64,000 bases of DNA from Gilliamella sp. ESL0405 (GCF_019469205.1 NZ_CP048265.1:744001-808000), one strand, 5' to 3'. Numbered from the stretch's first letter, positions 29,072 to 37,857 are shown. Translations and numbers: made by a program. Notes: generated from the letters alone by a model not told the origin.

Positions 29072-30171
29072 ATGAAAACAAAAAAACAAATATCTTTGTT
29101 CTTTATTCTAATATTTATATTTGTTTGTCATAACACTGCTGTGGCAAATTTAAAAAAAGAACATCAAATTTTAATCGAAACACCTTTACCATTCGATTTT
29201 AGTTTATGGGATAAAGCTGAGAGGGGAATTAGTAATGAAGGTTATTTTTTTAATCATGCTAAGATAGATTATGAGTTTACGGATAATATAAAATTATTCA
29301 CTTATTTTGTTAAAGATAATCCTGTTTTAACGAATTTTTACAAAGAAAATAATTTGAATTTGAATGATGCTATTTACATTAAATTAGAAACAAAGAAAAC
29401 ATTTGACACATTTATTGTTAAATCATTAAATGATTTTGTTTTATTGAATATTTCCAAGCAAGGTAAAGTTTTATCCTTTCAAAAAATAGCAAATATGGTT
29501 AATAATCATCAATGGCGTACATTTATCATTGATAAATCCTTAAATATTAAAAGTACTGTAGAAACTGTCAGATATAGTGAAGTCAATGCTATGTATTTAA
29601 CAAACCAAAAACTGACAGAGCAGAAGTTACAAATTTTGGATAATGGAAAAATTGACTTAATCAGTAGTAAACAATTTCCAAACATTGAAACTAACTATAA
29701 TCCCACTATTCCCGATAATTGTTTTCAAAAAATAGCTTCTATTTCCAATGAAATAGCTGAGTTAAATTTACCTTTGGATCTACCTATTAATAGTAATAAT
29801 TTTAGCTTTATTACGGATAATTTTGAACCAGAAGGTAGAGGAAATCCGACTTACTGCCAGACGTTAGCTGGATACTATGTTCGCTTACCTAATGTTACTG
29901 AAAATTATGTTTATTTTTTACTGGGCATGATGATATTGGATGGCAAATGGATGGGAATTCAAATAGCTATTATGGTATAGGTTATTTAGTTACTGTTAAG
30001 GATCATCAGGTAAAAGAAATGTTACCGGTTTATCATAATTCACCCAATCATAACCAAAAAATTGAGTTTAATATCGATAAAAATATGGTTATTGAATTAG
30101 TTATAACAGAGGATTCCGGTAAAAAAAATAATTATCAGTTTTATATTAATAAAAATGGTGAATTTGAGTAG
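29072..30171 (+). pseudogene. Family-B immunity gene broken by a frameshift in a T6 run
   Basis: The first frame (29072-29980) encodes an exported protein (signal peptide about 1-25, ending AVANL). After a run of six T at 29914-29919 the meaningful reading continues in another frame to 30171: GHDDIGWQ, then SYYGIGYLVTVKDHQV and INKNGEFE, which match the family-B protein at 28349. A one-base length change in the T run would restore a protein of about 365 aa. This can be decay, phase variation or a sequencing error. If intact it would be an immunity protein for the lost tip marked at 28949. Confidence 0.7.
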
Positions 30172-30834
30172 TATTTAGCATGAGAACAATATTTTCAATT
30201 AACAAAGTTACTCTTCATAATTCTTATTTATATTAAATAGGATCAAGAAACATGTTATATATGACAACACCCATTTAATATGTCGAATTCTCAATAAATA
30301 TTAAAAGAAAAAAGAGTTAACTTCAAAAAAGAAATTACCCCAAAAATTATAGCGATAACCATATTTGTATTATAAGCTTTGATGATATTAAGCGTCAATT
30401 TTAATGCAAATACTGTGCGGAAAGATTGTTTTTCAGATTATCTGGCGTAAAAAATGACGCAACTTTAATTAATTCTCTCTTTCACGCGATGCTTCCTTTT
30501 TCAAAGATTGGTAATGAAAGGTTTATTGTATCTTATTTTATACTTGGTTAGCTTTTATGCAAATAGTGCATTGTATAATATCAATAAAAGTTATCAAGGA
30601 GACACCTTCTTTAGAGATGTGAATATACAGAAATTAGAAGAGGATTGTACAAAGAGTGTCGAGTATTAGAAAGATAGTAATGAGCAAAATAAGGAAGATC
30701 ACCCTGTCCTTTAAATTCTATATGAAAATAACTCTCTTTATTTGGTTTGTAAATATAAAAACTTTATTAAATTATGATAAATATCCAGAAATTACATGAT
30801 TATTTAGTTAAACATAGAGGAAAAGGAAAAAATA
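30172..30834 (+). other. Gap with decayed sequence
   Basis: About 660 bp without an intact gene. The recognisable part is the immunity-gene relic at 30514-30714 listed separately. The stretch 30172-30480 is AT-rich with many stops in all frames; I see nothing I can name in it. Confidence 0.5.
30514..30714 (+). pseudogene. Decayed family-A immunity gene (N-terminal part)
   Basis: From an ATG at 30514 the frame gives a signal peptide (MKGLLYLILYLVSFYANS), then NKSYQGDTFFRDV and IQKLEEDC, matching NYKGKSFLNAI and ITKLTKDC of the protein at 24939. A TAG at 30667 stops it; similarity continues weakly to a TAA at 30712. The rest of the gene is gone. Confidence 0.65.
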
Positions 30835-31440
30835 ATGATGATATTGTCGCACTTTTGGAAGTTATTAAGTAAATTTTTATTTATTTGTTTTTTTAGCTGC
30901 AGTGCAAGTCAAGCTATTGCTAAGAGTTTTCATGACTGTGATTTGAATTGGATGGTAGAGCATCCTATTGAAGAATGCACAGATTTATATGAAAAGAAAA
31001 TTTCATCATTGACGGTAACGCAAAAGCAATATTTTGAAGATGAGTTTAAAAGAATTGTAGATAACAAAAGGACAGTACCTGTATGGGTTATAGCTGAGGA
31101 GCTTTCTTATCTTTTTAAGGATTATCCAACATCAAAAATACTGTTTACTAAATTACAAATAGATGAAAAAGTTAGCAGAACAAATGAATATGATAGTAAA
31201 CAAATAAATTGGGATGATCCAACATGTTCGGATTGTTTATATTACTCCTTTATGCTTAAACAATTTAAAATTTTATCTTCTATGCTAGAAAAAAAAGGTA
31301 TATTAGATACCAAAGAAAAAAACATGTTGCTTATTAGTAAACAACGTATTGAGTGCTTAACTGATATTATTGATTATCTGAGTAATAATCTGGATAAATC
31401 AATTGAACGAAAAACCATTATCGATAAATGCTATAATTAA
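30835..31440 (+). CDS. Exported protein of unknown function, possible immunity gene
   Basis: A 201-aa protein with a strong ribosome-binding site (GAGGAAAAGG) and a signal peptide (about 1-29, ending AIAKS). The mature part is helical and charged with a possible CSDC-type cysteine pair (DPTCSDCLYY). It is not similar to families A or B. It lies between a decayed immunity gene and a decayed effector scaffold, so an immunity role is plausible, but no partner toxin remains next to it. Confidence 0.5.
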   Translation: MMILSHFWKLLSKFLFICFFSCSASQAIAKSFHDCDLNWMVEHPIEECTDLYEKKISSLTVTQKQYFEDEFKRIVDNKRTVPVWVIAEELSYLFKDYPTSKILFTKLQIDEKVSRTNEYDSKQINWDDPTCSDCLYYSFMLKQFKILSSMLEKKGILDTKEKNMLLISKQRIECLTDIIDYLSNNLDKSIERKTIIDKCYN

Positions 31441-31597
31441 CAATTTTTCCTCATACACCTAATAGTAAGTAACCCTATAAATATATTATGCTAAGTAGAG
31501 ATATATTTTAAATCTGTTTTTTTACTAAAGGGTGTATTGTCACAAAATCTCAATTAAAAAATGAAAACACTAACAAAAAAAGATGTTAATTATATAG

Positions 31598-32424
31598 ATA
31601 TGGGGCTTTACCGCTAAAAGAGGTTTAACAGCAAGTCAATTTAAACCAAGTTTACATGTTGAATGTTTTACTTGTGAAGATTTGCCGACGTTCATCACCC
31701 AAACGCAGACAGAGGCAAGCAAAATTCCTGATGAAGATAAAACATTGGTTGGCATAACAAAAGGTGCAAAATTACTGGCGTCATCGTCAAAATCGGATAC
31801 AACGGTAGGTAAAGTACTTAAAGACACCAAAATAAAAGTATTGAGTAAACAAATTAATATTAACTGGTTACAAATTGAGATTAACACATCGGAGACCGAA
31901 ATTAAAAAGTTATGGGTAGAAAATAGTAAAAAGATAGCCGAAAAAGCCAAAGCTGAAGGGAATATAGAATTAGTCGAAGCACCCTCGGCCTGGAGCCAAC
32001 ATCTCTACAGTAGAGTGAATTAACCAGCAGCCAAAACGTGGTTCAAATGCCGATGATATTTACTCTGGATGATAAAGAATTTCAAGCAGAAAATGCCCGC
32101 GCAGTTGACGACAAAGGTACGTTATGGATTTTAATCCAAAAAGATGCCTTAGGCAGTAACAATTTACCTGTCCTTGGTTGGGCAGCCATCGGCCATGAAG
32201 GCGTAAAAAAAGTCAGTTGTTGGGACTGGTTTGATTTTAAAGAGATTATAGAAACCAGCAGTTTAAAAGAATTTTACCTGAGTGCGAAAAAAGCGGAAAC
32301 CCGAAACAAAGATGATGCCTCACTGGAGCAATATAAGCCAACCATTAAAACGACCTTAACAATATTAGATAAACAATATACAAATAATGAATGTGCGGCA
32401 TTAACAACAGAGTGTTTTAGATGA
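31598..32424 (+). pseudogene. Decayed second copy of the effector scaffold
   Basis: Two consecutive frames hold pieces of a protein like the middle of the 18192 effector. The first (31598-32023, no start, TAG just upstream) has LHVECFTCEDLPTFI against THIELFTCDDLPAFI, then an SH3-like stretch. The second (about 32024-32424, another frame) has LWILIQKDALGSNNLPVLGW against IWRYIQAGNNQGIPIQGW. The LytM-like N-terminus and the tip are missing. It shows that a second full effector once stood here and marks the right end of the toxin array. Confidence 0.75.
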
Positions 32425-32449
32425 TTTTCATCCTAAACCTGAGTTAATT

Positions 32450-32950
32450 TTATTTACTCTGATATTGTGATTCAGTTACTTTTTCAAGCCAATCACTACT
32501 TTTACCATCGACAATATCGGCAAGAGCAAAATGGGTAAAATAATAGTCAGGTGACGCACCATGCCAATGTTTGACGCCAGCAGGTACCCATACAACTTCA
32601 CCCGGATTAATCTCAATTATGTCATCACCCCATTTTTGAACACGTCCTTTACCGGCTACGCCAATTAGCATCTGGCCATTAGGATGAGTATGCCAATTGG
32701 TTCTTGCACCTGCTTGAAAAGTAACATATCCAGCGGATTTATCTAATGGATCTTTAGCTGTAATTAATGGTGAGATAGTGACATATCCGGTAAAATTATT
32801 TTCTGAGCCTTTAACCATTGTATTTATGTTATGTCGAATAATATAAATCTTATCATCCACCTTAATTTCCTCCTGATCGTTAGCTACAACATTAGGAGCG
32901 CTAAAGCTGAAAGTAAACAAAAAGAGTGTTGTTAGCCATGTACTTTTCAT
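32450..32950 (-). CDS. Exported cupin-domain protein
   Basis: A 166-aa protein with a signal peptide (about 1-23, ending NVVAND) and a single cupin barrel with the metal-site motif NWHTHPNGQ (about residue 80) and the second motif PAGVKHWHG (about 120). Cupins of this type are often encoded next to carboxymuconolactone-decarboxylase-like proteins, as here. It may act on or sense a small periplasmic molecule; the substrate is unknown. It lies 19 bp after the next gene upstream, probably in one operon with it. Confidence 0.82.
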   Translation of the reverse strand: MKSTWLTTLFLFTFSFSAPNVVANDQEEIKVDDKIYIIRHNINTMVKGSENNFTGYVTISPLITAKDPLDKSAGYVTFQAGARTNWHTHPNGQMLIGVAGKGRVQKWGDDIIEINPGEVVWVPAGVKHWHGASPDYYFTHFALADIVDGKSSDWLEKVTESQYQSK

Positions 32951-32969
32951 GTTGTTTTCCAGATTGAAG

Positions 32970-33707
32970 TTATTGTTGACGATTGCTCAAGACTTGGTTA
33001 AGCACTGTTGTTGCATTGTTGGCTATATCTTTATCAATATGATTATTAATTAAAGCAATTAAATCTCGTAATTGTGACTCAGTTATACCATTATGCATGC
33101 TTACATTAATATGTGATTTGAGTTGTGCGTTTACATTACCTAAACTGGTTAAGGCAGATACCGTTATTAATTCACGAGTCTGATAATCTAATACACCACG
33201 TTCAAAAATATCTGCAAATAGATGCTCTTTTAAAAAAACTTCAATGGTAGGCACAAATGCAGCATAGCCAGCTGAATGACCAGATGGAAGAACGCCAGTT
33301 AGTAAGGCTAAATTTTCTTTGCCTATCTCGTATTTACTTTTGTCTGTACGAACTTGATTAGGTTCTACGCCAATCTCATCATAAATCCCTTTTTCTTGAC
33401 GACTTTTAAGAACTTTTTCAAAAGTAATAATACCATTTAAACTACGAGGAAAACCTGTATAAGCATACATTTGAATCAATATTTCCTTTATTTCATTAAT
33501 TGTTAAATCGCGCGTCAGCCTTTCATCTAATGCCGCAGCTAATGACTCCAAATCACCTTGAGCGGTTAAAGCAGCAATTAATATGATACTTTGTTGTTTT
33601 GGTGTAAGAGTTGAACTTTCACTCTCCGGTAAAGTATTGGCATTTGAACCACTACTAAATATTGCCAGCAGAATGCTGGCAAAAAATAATCGAAACTTAT
33701 TAAACAT
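32970..33707 (-). CDS. Exported carboxymuconolactone-decarboxylase-family protein
   Basis: A 245-aa protein from the ATG at 33707, which follows AGGAA and gives a signal peptide (ending SNANT); a longer frame adds 15 unlikely residues. Two CMD/AhpD-like alpha-helical repeats are seen (about 35-110 and 140-235), containing LTRDLTINEIKEILIQMYAY and the later TRELITVSAL. The CxxC of the AhpD peroxidase group is absent, so a peroxidase role is unlikely. Together with the cupin and the hydrolase it looks like a small exported pathway of unknown substrate. Confidence 0.8.
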   Translation of the reverse strand: MFNKFRLFFASILLAIFSSGSNANTLPESESSTLTPKQQSIILIAALTAQGDLESLAAALDERLTRDLTINEIKEILIQMYAYTGFPRSLNGIITFEKVLKSRQEKGIYDEIGVEPNQVRTDKSKYEIGKENLALLTGVLPSGHSAGYAAFVPTIEVFLKEHLFADIFERGVLDYQTRELITVSALTSLGNVNAQLKSHINVSMHNGITESQLRDLIALINNHIDKDIANNATTVLNQVLSNRQQ

Positions 33708-33811
33708 ATCGTTGTTCCTGTAAAATAGACGGTACAATGCATCGTAACTCACTCATCGTTACAAAAAATTGAACACTTTGTACCGTTTTTAAAATGTATT
33801 AGAATTAATGT

Positions 33812-34861
33812 TTAGAGATTTTTACCGTAAAATTGAATTAATTTATCTACAGCTTGATCAACATATTTAGGTACCCAATAGGTTTCGATATGTGTTGCGT
33901 CAGGGATAAGATAGAGTTCTTTGTTTTTTGTTCCCGTAGCACCTTTGAACGCTTTTTCTGTCATATATAAAGAATCAGCTTTACTACCAGCCATCATCAA
34001 TAATGGTTGATTTATTAGATCCATATTGCTGGCCGCATCAAAACGCATCAAATCAAGTAAACTGCTCATAGTGTATTTAGAACTTGAATTTGGATGGGCG
34101 TGAGTATATTGATAATATTCCATTCCTTGACGATAGAGTTCGAAAGGCAAACTCGCAATTTGGTTTTTAGTTAACTTATTATCTCCACCAACGTAAATAA
34201 CATTACCCCCAGCGGCTTCTTGAGCTCTTGCATCAGTAGCTTGTTTTAATCGCTGTTGAATAGTATCTAACTGAGAATCCATATAACCATTACGGCGAAC
34301 TAAACCTGAATCAAACATACTTAATGTAGCCACAGCTTTAAACCGTTTATCAGTTTGTGCAGCTTTGATTGAATAACCGCCTCCACCGCAGATTCCAAGC
34401 AAACCAATTCGATCGGTATCGGCACCTGCGTATTGGCTTATATAGTCTGCCATACCATGAATATCTTCAATTCTATTAGCTGGTTTATCCACATAACGTG
34501 GCTCACCTCCGCTACCACCTTGATAAGCAGCGTCAGCTGCAATAGTTATATAATCAAGCTCAGCTAAGCGTTGAGCATAAAGCCCTGCGACTTGTTCTTT
34601 AACTCCACCATTTGGATGAGCAACAACTACTACAGGATATTTTTTTGTCGGGTCATAATTAGGAGGGGTATAAATATTAGCAACTATTTTAATGCCATGA
34701 AGTTGGTAGGTAACAGGATGAATATTAACTTTACCTTTTATATTTTCAGTAATCGCACCTTGATAAGTCAATGTAAATGGATTTTTTCGATAATCATCAG
34801 CGACTGCACCACCAGCTAATGAGGCTGAAACAACCGTTGCCATAACCATTTTTTTAATCAT
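33812..34861 (-). CDS. Exported alpha/beta hydrolase with Cys nucleophile
   Basis: A 349-aa alpha/beta hydrolase with a signal peptide (about 1-21, ending AVADD). The nucleophile elbow reads GICGGGG with Cys at about residue 158, as in dienelactone hydrolases, instead of the usual Ser. The acid and base are likely the Asp in AGSKADS and the His in PDATHIE near the C-terminus. HPNGG near residue 82 forms the oxyanion region. It lies 104 bp upstream of the CMD gene in the same direction and may be its operon partner. The substrate is unknown. Confidence 0.82.
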   Translation of the reverse strand: MIKKMVMATVVSASLAGGAVADDYRKNPFTLTYQGAITENIKGKVNIHPVTYQLHGIKIVANIYTPPNYDPTKKYPVVVVAHPNGGVKEQVAGLYAQRLAELDYITIAADAAYQGGSGGEPRYVDKPANRIEDIHGMADYISQYAGADTDRIGLLGICGGGGYSIKAAQTDKRFKAVATLSMFDSGLVRRNGYMDSQLDTIQQRLKQATDARAQEAAGGNVIYVGGDNKLTKNQIASLPFELYRQGMEYYQYTHAHPNSSSKYTMSSLLDLMRFDAASNMDLINQPLLMMAGSKADSLYMTEKAFKGATGTKNKELYLIPDATHIETYWVPKYVDQAVDKLIQFYGKNL

Positions 34862-35208
34862 TTTTATTTCCTCTTTATATTGATTAAAACCTAAAATTAA
34901 TCGGCTTTAATCAAATATGAATAAAATTTAATATGAGGAAAATTATAGTCGTCTATCAAATTACTTAAATATACAATTTTTGCAAATGTATGCCTATTTA
35001 TCTCAAGAAATAGAGGAGATTGAATTTTATTCAATCTAACATGTAAATATTCGCGCGAGCTATTTTAAAAATTATTTAAAACAACAGTGGTTACTGCTTT
35101 GTCTTTTCCGAAATGTTAACCGCTGCATCGATATCACTATTAGCTATAGTCTTTGCACCTTTTGCTAAGCTATCCAATAAATATTTATCTCAATTAAAGG
35201 CATATTTA
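34862..35208. other. Intergenic region with a short membrane-protein-like open stretch
   Basis: The left part should hold the promoter of the hydrolase gene on the - strand. On the + strand at about 35078-35248 an open stretch without a start reads SEMLTAASISLLAIVFAP and continues hydrophobic and basic; it looks like a membrane-transporter remnant. It overlaps the end of the HPP gene. Too short to name. Confidence 0.3.
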
Positions 35209-35748
35209 TTACTCGTTCTTTTTATTATTGAAAAATGCTAACCAATAAACTGGCCACTTACTTTTTGATAGTAGATTGTTAACCACATAGGCTATTATTA
35301 CTAAAGAAAGGGAACCTGAGAGCACAGGAAACAACAAAAAGTTGAAATCGTAATTAACCTGATTTGCTGTTAACAATATAACCAATGGATTAGCGCCTGC
35401 TGGTGGATGTACACATCTAAAGAATTGCATTGCTGCAATAGCGCAACCTACAGCTAAAGCAGTAACAAAAGCTGAATCACCAAACAATTTCAAAAATACT
35501 AAACCAATAAATGCTGATATAAGATGCCCTAAAATTACATTTCTTGGTTGTGCAAGAGGAGACTGAGAAACAGCAAATAAAATGACACACGAAGCCCCAA
35601 ACGGAGCCATTATAAAATAACAGCCTGAATAGATCGTCAGACACTCCAGCGTTAAAATTGCCAAAGTCCCGCCTAACAGTCCTTGAAATAATTCAAGTAA
35701 TTTAGGCCTACTAGGTAGTTTTTCACTACCCCAAAAAAAGAATTTCAT
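35209..35748 (-). CDS. HPP-family inner-membrane protein
   Basis: A 179-aa protein from the ATG at 35748 (preceded by AAGGAA). Four transmembrane segments and the family signature CVHPPAGANPL (about residue 115) define the HPP family; members in plants and cyanobacteria have been linked to nitrite transport, but bacterial roles are mostly unknown. It is divergent from a TetR gene, with a double palindrome between them, so the TetR protein probably controls it. Confidence 0.85.
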   Translation of the reverse strand: MKFFFWGSEKLPSRPKLLELFQGLLGGTLAILTLECLTIYSGCYFIMAPFGASCVILFAVSQSPLAQPRNVILGHLISAFIGLVFLKLFGDSAFVTALAVGCAIAAMQFFRCVHPPAGANPLVILLTANQVNYDFNFLLFPVLSGSLSLVIIAYVVNNLLSKSKWPVYWLAFFNNKKNE

Positions 35749-35795
35749 TAATTGTTTTTCCTTGTAAGTTATAATGTATGACAAGATAATAATGT

Positions 35796-35838
35796 GAACA
35801 GATCTGTACGCAAATTCAATGGTAGTACAGATCTGTTC
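35796..35838. promoter_or_regulatory. Double palindromic operator between HPP and TetR genes
   Basis: GAACAGATCTGTAC (35796-35809) and GTACAGATCTGTTC (35825-35838) form a perfect 14-bp inverted repeat. Each arm also contains the perfect palindrome ACAGATCTGT. Two dimer sites in the divergent gap fit binding by the adjacent TetR regulator, with repression of both genes. Confidence 0.75.
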
Positions 35839-35866
35839 ATTTTACAATTTATTTAGGTGATTTATT

Positions 35867-36436
35867 TTGAAAAAAACATATGAATTAATTATAAAGACTG
35901 CTGAAAAACTGTTTTATCGAACTGGTTTTTCGAGTGTAGGCGTTGATGAAATTAGGGATATGTCAGGCTGCTCTAAAACCACTTTATACAATCATTTTGG
36001 AAGTAAAGATAAACTTATAGTGGAAGTATTAAAACATAGAGACTTAATATTCCGTTCAAAGCTTGAGGATTCTATTACTGGGCTTAATGGAAAAAATGCT
36101 ATTTTGGGAATATTTAAATGGCATAAAAAATGGTTTTCCGAAGTGGATTATAACGGCTGTTTATTCACGCGAGCAGTAGAGGAAATGCGTGAAACCTTGC
36201 CTTGCATATCAGATATACTTAAAGAACATAAAGAATTTGTTAGAGGCCTAATTTATTCAAAACTTGAAGATTATTCTGATAAAGAGTCTTTGACAAATAA
36301 ACTGATGGTGATTCTTGAAGGACTTATTAATATTGGTGTGGAGTATAAAAATGATAAGAATCTTAATGATCAGATTGAACAAGATGCTATTAATTTAGTG
36401 TTAGAGTTGTTGGATAGGAATTCAGTACACAAATAA
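35867..36436 (+). CDS. TetR-family transcriptional regulator
   Basis: A 189-aa TetR protein. The TTG at 35867 is taken as start because AGGTGA lies 6 bp upstream. The N-terminal helix-turn-helix is clear: GFSSVGVDEIRDMSGCSKTT followed by LYNHFGSKDKL, the usual TetR signature. The C-terminal ligand domain (about 75-185) is not assignable to a ligand. Its gene is divergent from the HPP gene, with the palindromic site 28-70 bp upstream, so autoregulation and control of the HPP protein are likely. Confidence 0.88.
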   Translation: MKKTYELIIKTAEKLFYRTGFSSVGVDEIRDMSGCSKTTLYNHFGSKDKLIVEVLKHRDLIFRSKLEDSITGLNGKNAILGIFKWHKKWFSEVDYNGCLFTRAVEEMRETLPCISDILKEHKEFVRGLIYSKLEDYSDKESLTNKLMVILEGLINIGVEYKNDKNLNDQIEQDAINLVLELLDRNSVHK

Positions 36437-36589
36437 GAATGCTAAATTTAAAATAACTATAAAATTTTCTCCTACGATTTTTATCTAATTCCTAGAAACG
36501 ACATCTGTTCACTTTTTTAGTGAGAAGCTCTCAGATAATCAACGACTGGTAATTTGTAAAATTGATAAATGGTAAGTATAAAAACAAAC

Positions 36590-37183
36590 CTAATTGTGAA
36601 ACTTATGTTGTGGAGTAAATATCTTCAATAATGTATTAATAGTTATATGGAAATAAGAGTCATCTTGCAATCCTTTTGCAGAAATATAAGCACCTTGCAA
36701 AGTAGACATTAAGAGCGTTGCTGCTTCTAATGGTGCAAGAATATTAGAAATACTACCATCAGCAATCCCAATTTTTATAAGACTTTCTAGCGTTTTCTTC
36801 ATAGACTCAAATCCACGATTAACCTCTGACGCTAACTTTTTGTTTTCCATAATAGCTCTATCTCGAGCCATTTGACCAACCACACATCCTCTATCTATAT
36901 TACGAGCTTTAAATAACAGATCTGAAAGTTTATTATATGCATTTTTATCTGTATTTAGCACTGAAGCATTAAAACTTATAAGTTGATCGACATTATATTT
37001 TATTGCATGTAGGCACAGATCCTCTTTACCATTAAAATAATGATAGAGGCTACCTTGACCGACTTCAGCACGAGTCAAAATATCTCTTGGGCTAGTAGCA
37101 GCTAGACCTTTTTCTAATAGGAGCTCAGCCATAGCTTTGATCAACTTTTCTTTAGAATTTTGTTTGTTATTCATTTTCACCAT
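36590..37183 (-). CDS. TetR-family transcriptional regulator
   Basis: A TetR protein of about 197 aa; the start could be the ATG at 37183 or 37174, and a GTG at 37198 lies inside a palindrome and is less likely. The helix-turn-helix reads GLAATSPRDILTRAEVGQGS and LYHYFNGKEDL, typical of the AcuR/NemR-like group. CVVGQMARD near residue 100 is also typical of that group. No target gene is obvious: its neighbour on the left is the other TetR gene and on the right a gene remnant. It may control a gene lost to IS activity. Confidence 0.85.
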   Translation of the reverse strand: MVKMNNKQNSKEKLIKAMAELLLEKGLAATSPRDILTRAEVGQGSLYHYFNGKEDLCLHAIKYNVDQLISFNASVLNTDKNAYNKLSDLLFKARNIDRGCVVGQMARDRAIMENKKLASEVNRGFESMKKTLESLIKIGIADGSISNILAPLEAATLLMSTLQGAYISAKGLQDDSYFHITINTLLKIFTPQHKFHN

Positions 37184-37191
37184 AAAACACC

Positions 37192-37211
37192 ATACCACCA
37201 GTCGATGGTAT
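37192..37211. promoter_or_regulatory. Palindrome at the start of the second TetR gene
   Basis: ATACCA and TGGTAT arms separated by 8 bases (ATACCACCAGTCGATGGTAT). It lies directly upstream of the TetR coding region, a usual place for an autoregulatory operator. Confidence 0.5.
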
Positions 37212-37223
37212 GATTATAATTAT

Positions 37224-37630
37224 TTATTCAATCTGTAAAATAGTATCTACTAAACGATTTGAAAAACCCCATTCATTGTCATACCAACTAACAACTTTGA
37301 GTAATTTGCCATCGATGACCTTAGTGAGCTTAGAGTCGAAAATAGATGAAGCTGGATTTTTAATAACATCAGATGAAACAATTTCATCTTCTATATAAAC
37401 GAGAATACCATCTATTGTTTTAGAGCTAGTTGCTTGTTTAATAGTATCATTTACTAGTTGTTCTGTCACTTCTTTCTCTAGATTTAAAGTAAGATCTATC
37501 ATTGATCCTGTAATTACCGGAACCCGCACAGATCCGCCGTCTAATTTTCCTAAATCTTCCTGAGTTTTAATGCCTTTGGCGAGCTCTGCGGCCATTTCTC
37601 TTATTTTTTTTCGTCCATTTATATCTACCC
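37224..37630 (-). pseudogene. IS256-transposase N-terminus fused to a GAPDH C-terminal fragment
   Basis: The open frame ends like glyceraldehyde-3-phosphate dehydrogenase: KLDGGSVRVPVITGSMIDLT, NPASSIFDSKLTKVIDG and WYDNEWGFSNRLVDTI, about 105 of the usual 330 residues, without the catalytic Cys. The first residues (IREMAAELAKGIKTQEDL) instead resemble the N-terminus of IS256-family transposases; the presumed transposase ATG is one base out of frame at a run of eight A. The junction is near 37550. The product is no working enzyme. The GAPDH end differs from the WYDNETGYS type usual in enterobacterial GapA, which suggests a foreign origin. Confidence 0.72.
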
Positions 37631-37857
37631 ATTTTTTACTCGTTATCGTAGTTCAAAAATAGGCAAATACACAAATTTATTTATAGGGTCTATAGTAATC
37701 ATTAAGAGTTTTATTAAATAAAGTTTCTTTTCTTCGCTCGTTTTTTAATAATAAGCAAGAGAAAATTGCTTCACTAAATGAATGGTGCGCTCAATATCAA
37801 TAATTTACTGCTTCTAAATCTTTTTTATCATTTGGATTTTCCAACAAGCATAACCAC
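37631..37857. other. Gap between the gene remnant and the IS3-like element
   Basis: AT-rich, stops in all frames; no gene or RNA recognised. Confidence 0.4.

Noticed and set aside
35078-35248. Short hydrophobic + strand frame as a small gene
   Set aside because: No start codon or ribosome-binding site, and it overlaps the HPP gene; at most a remnant.
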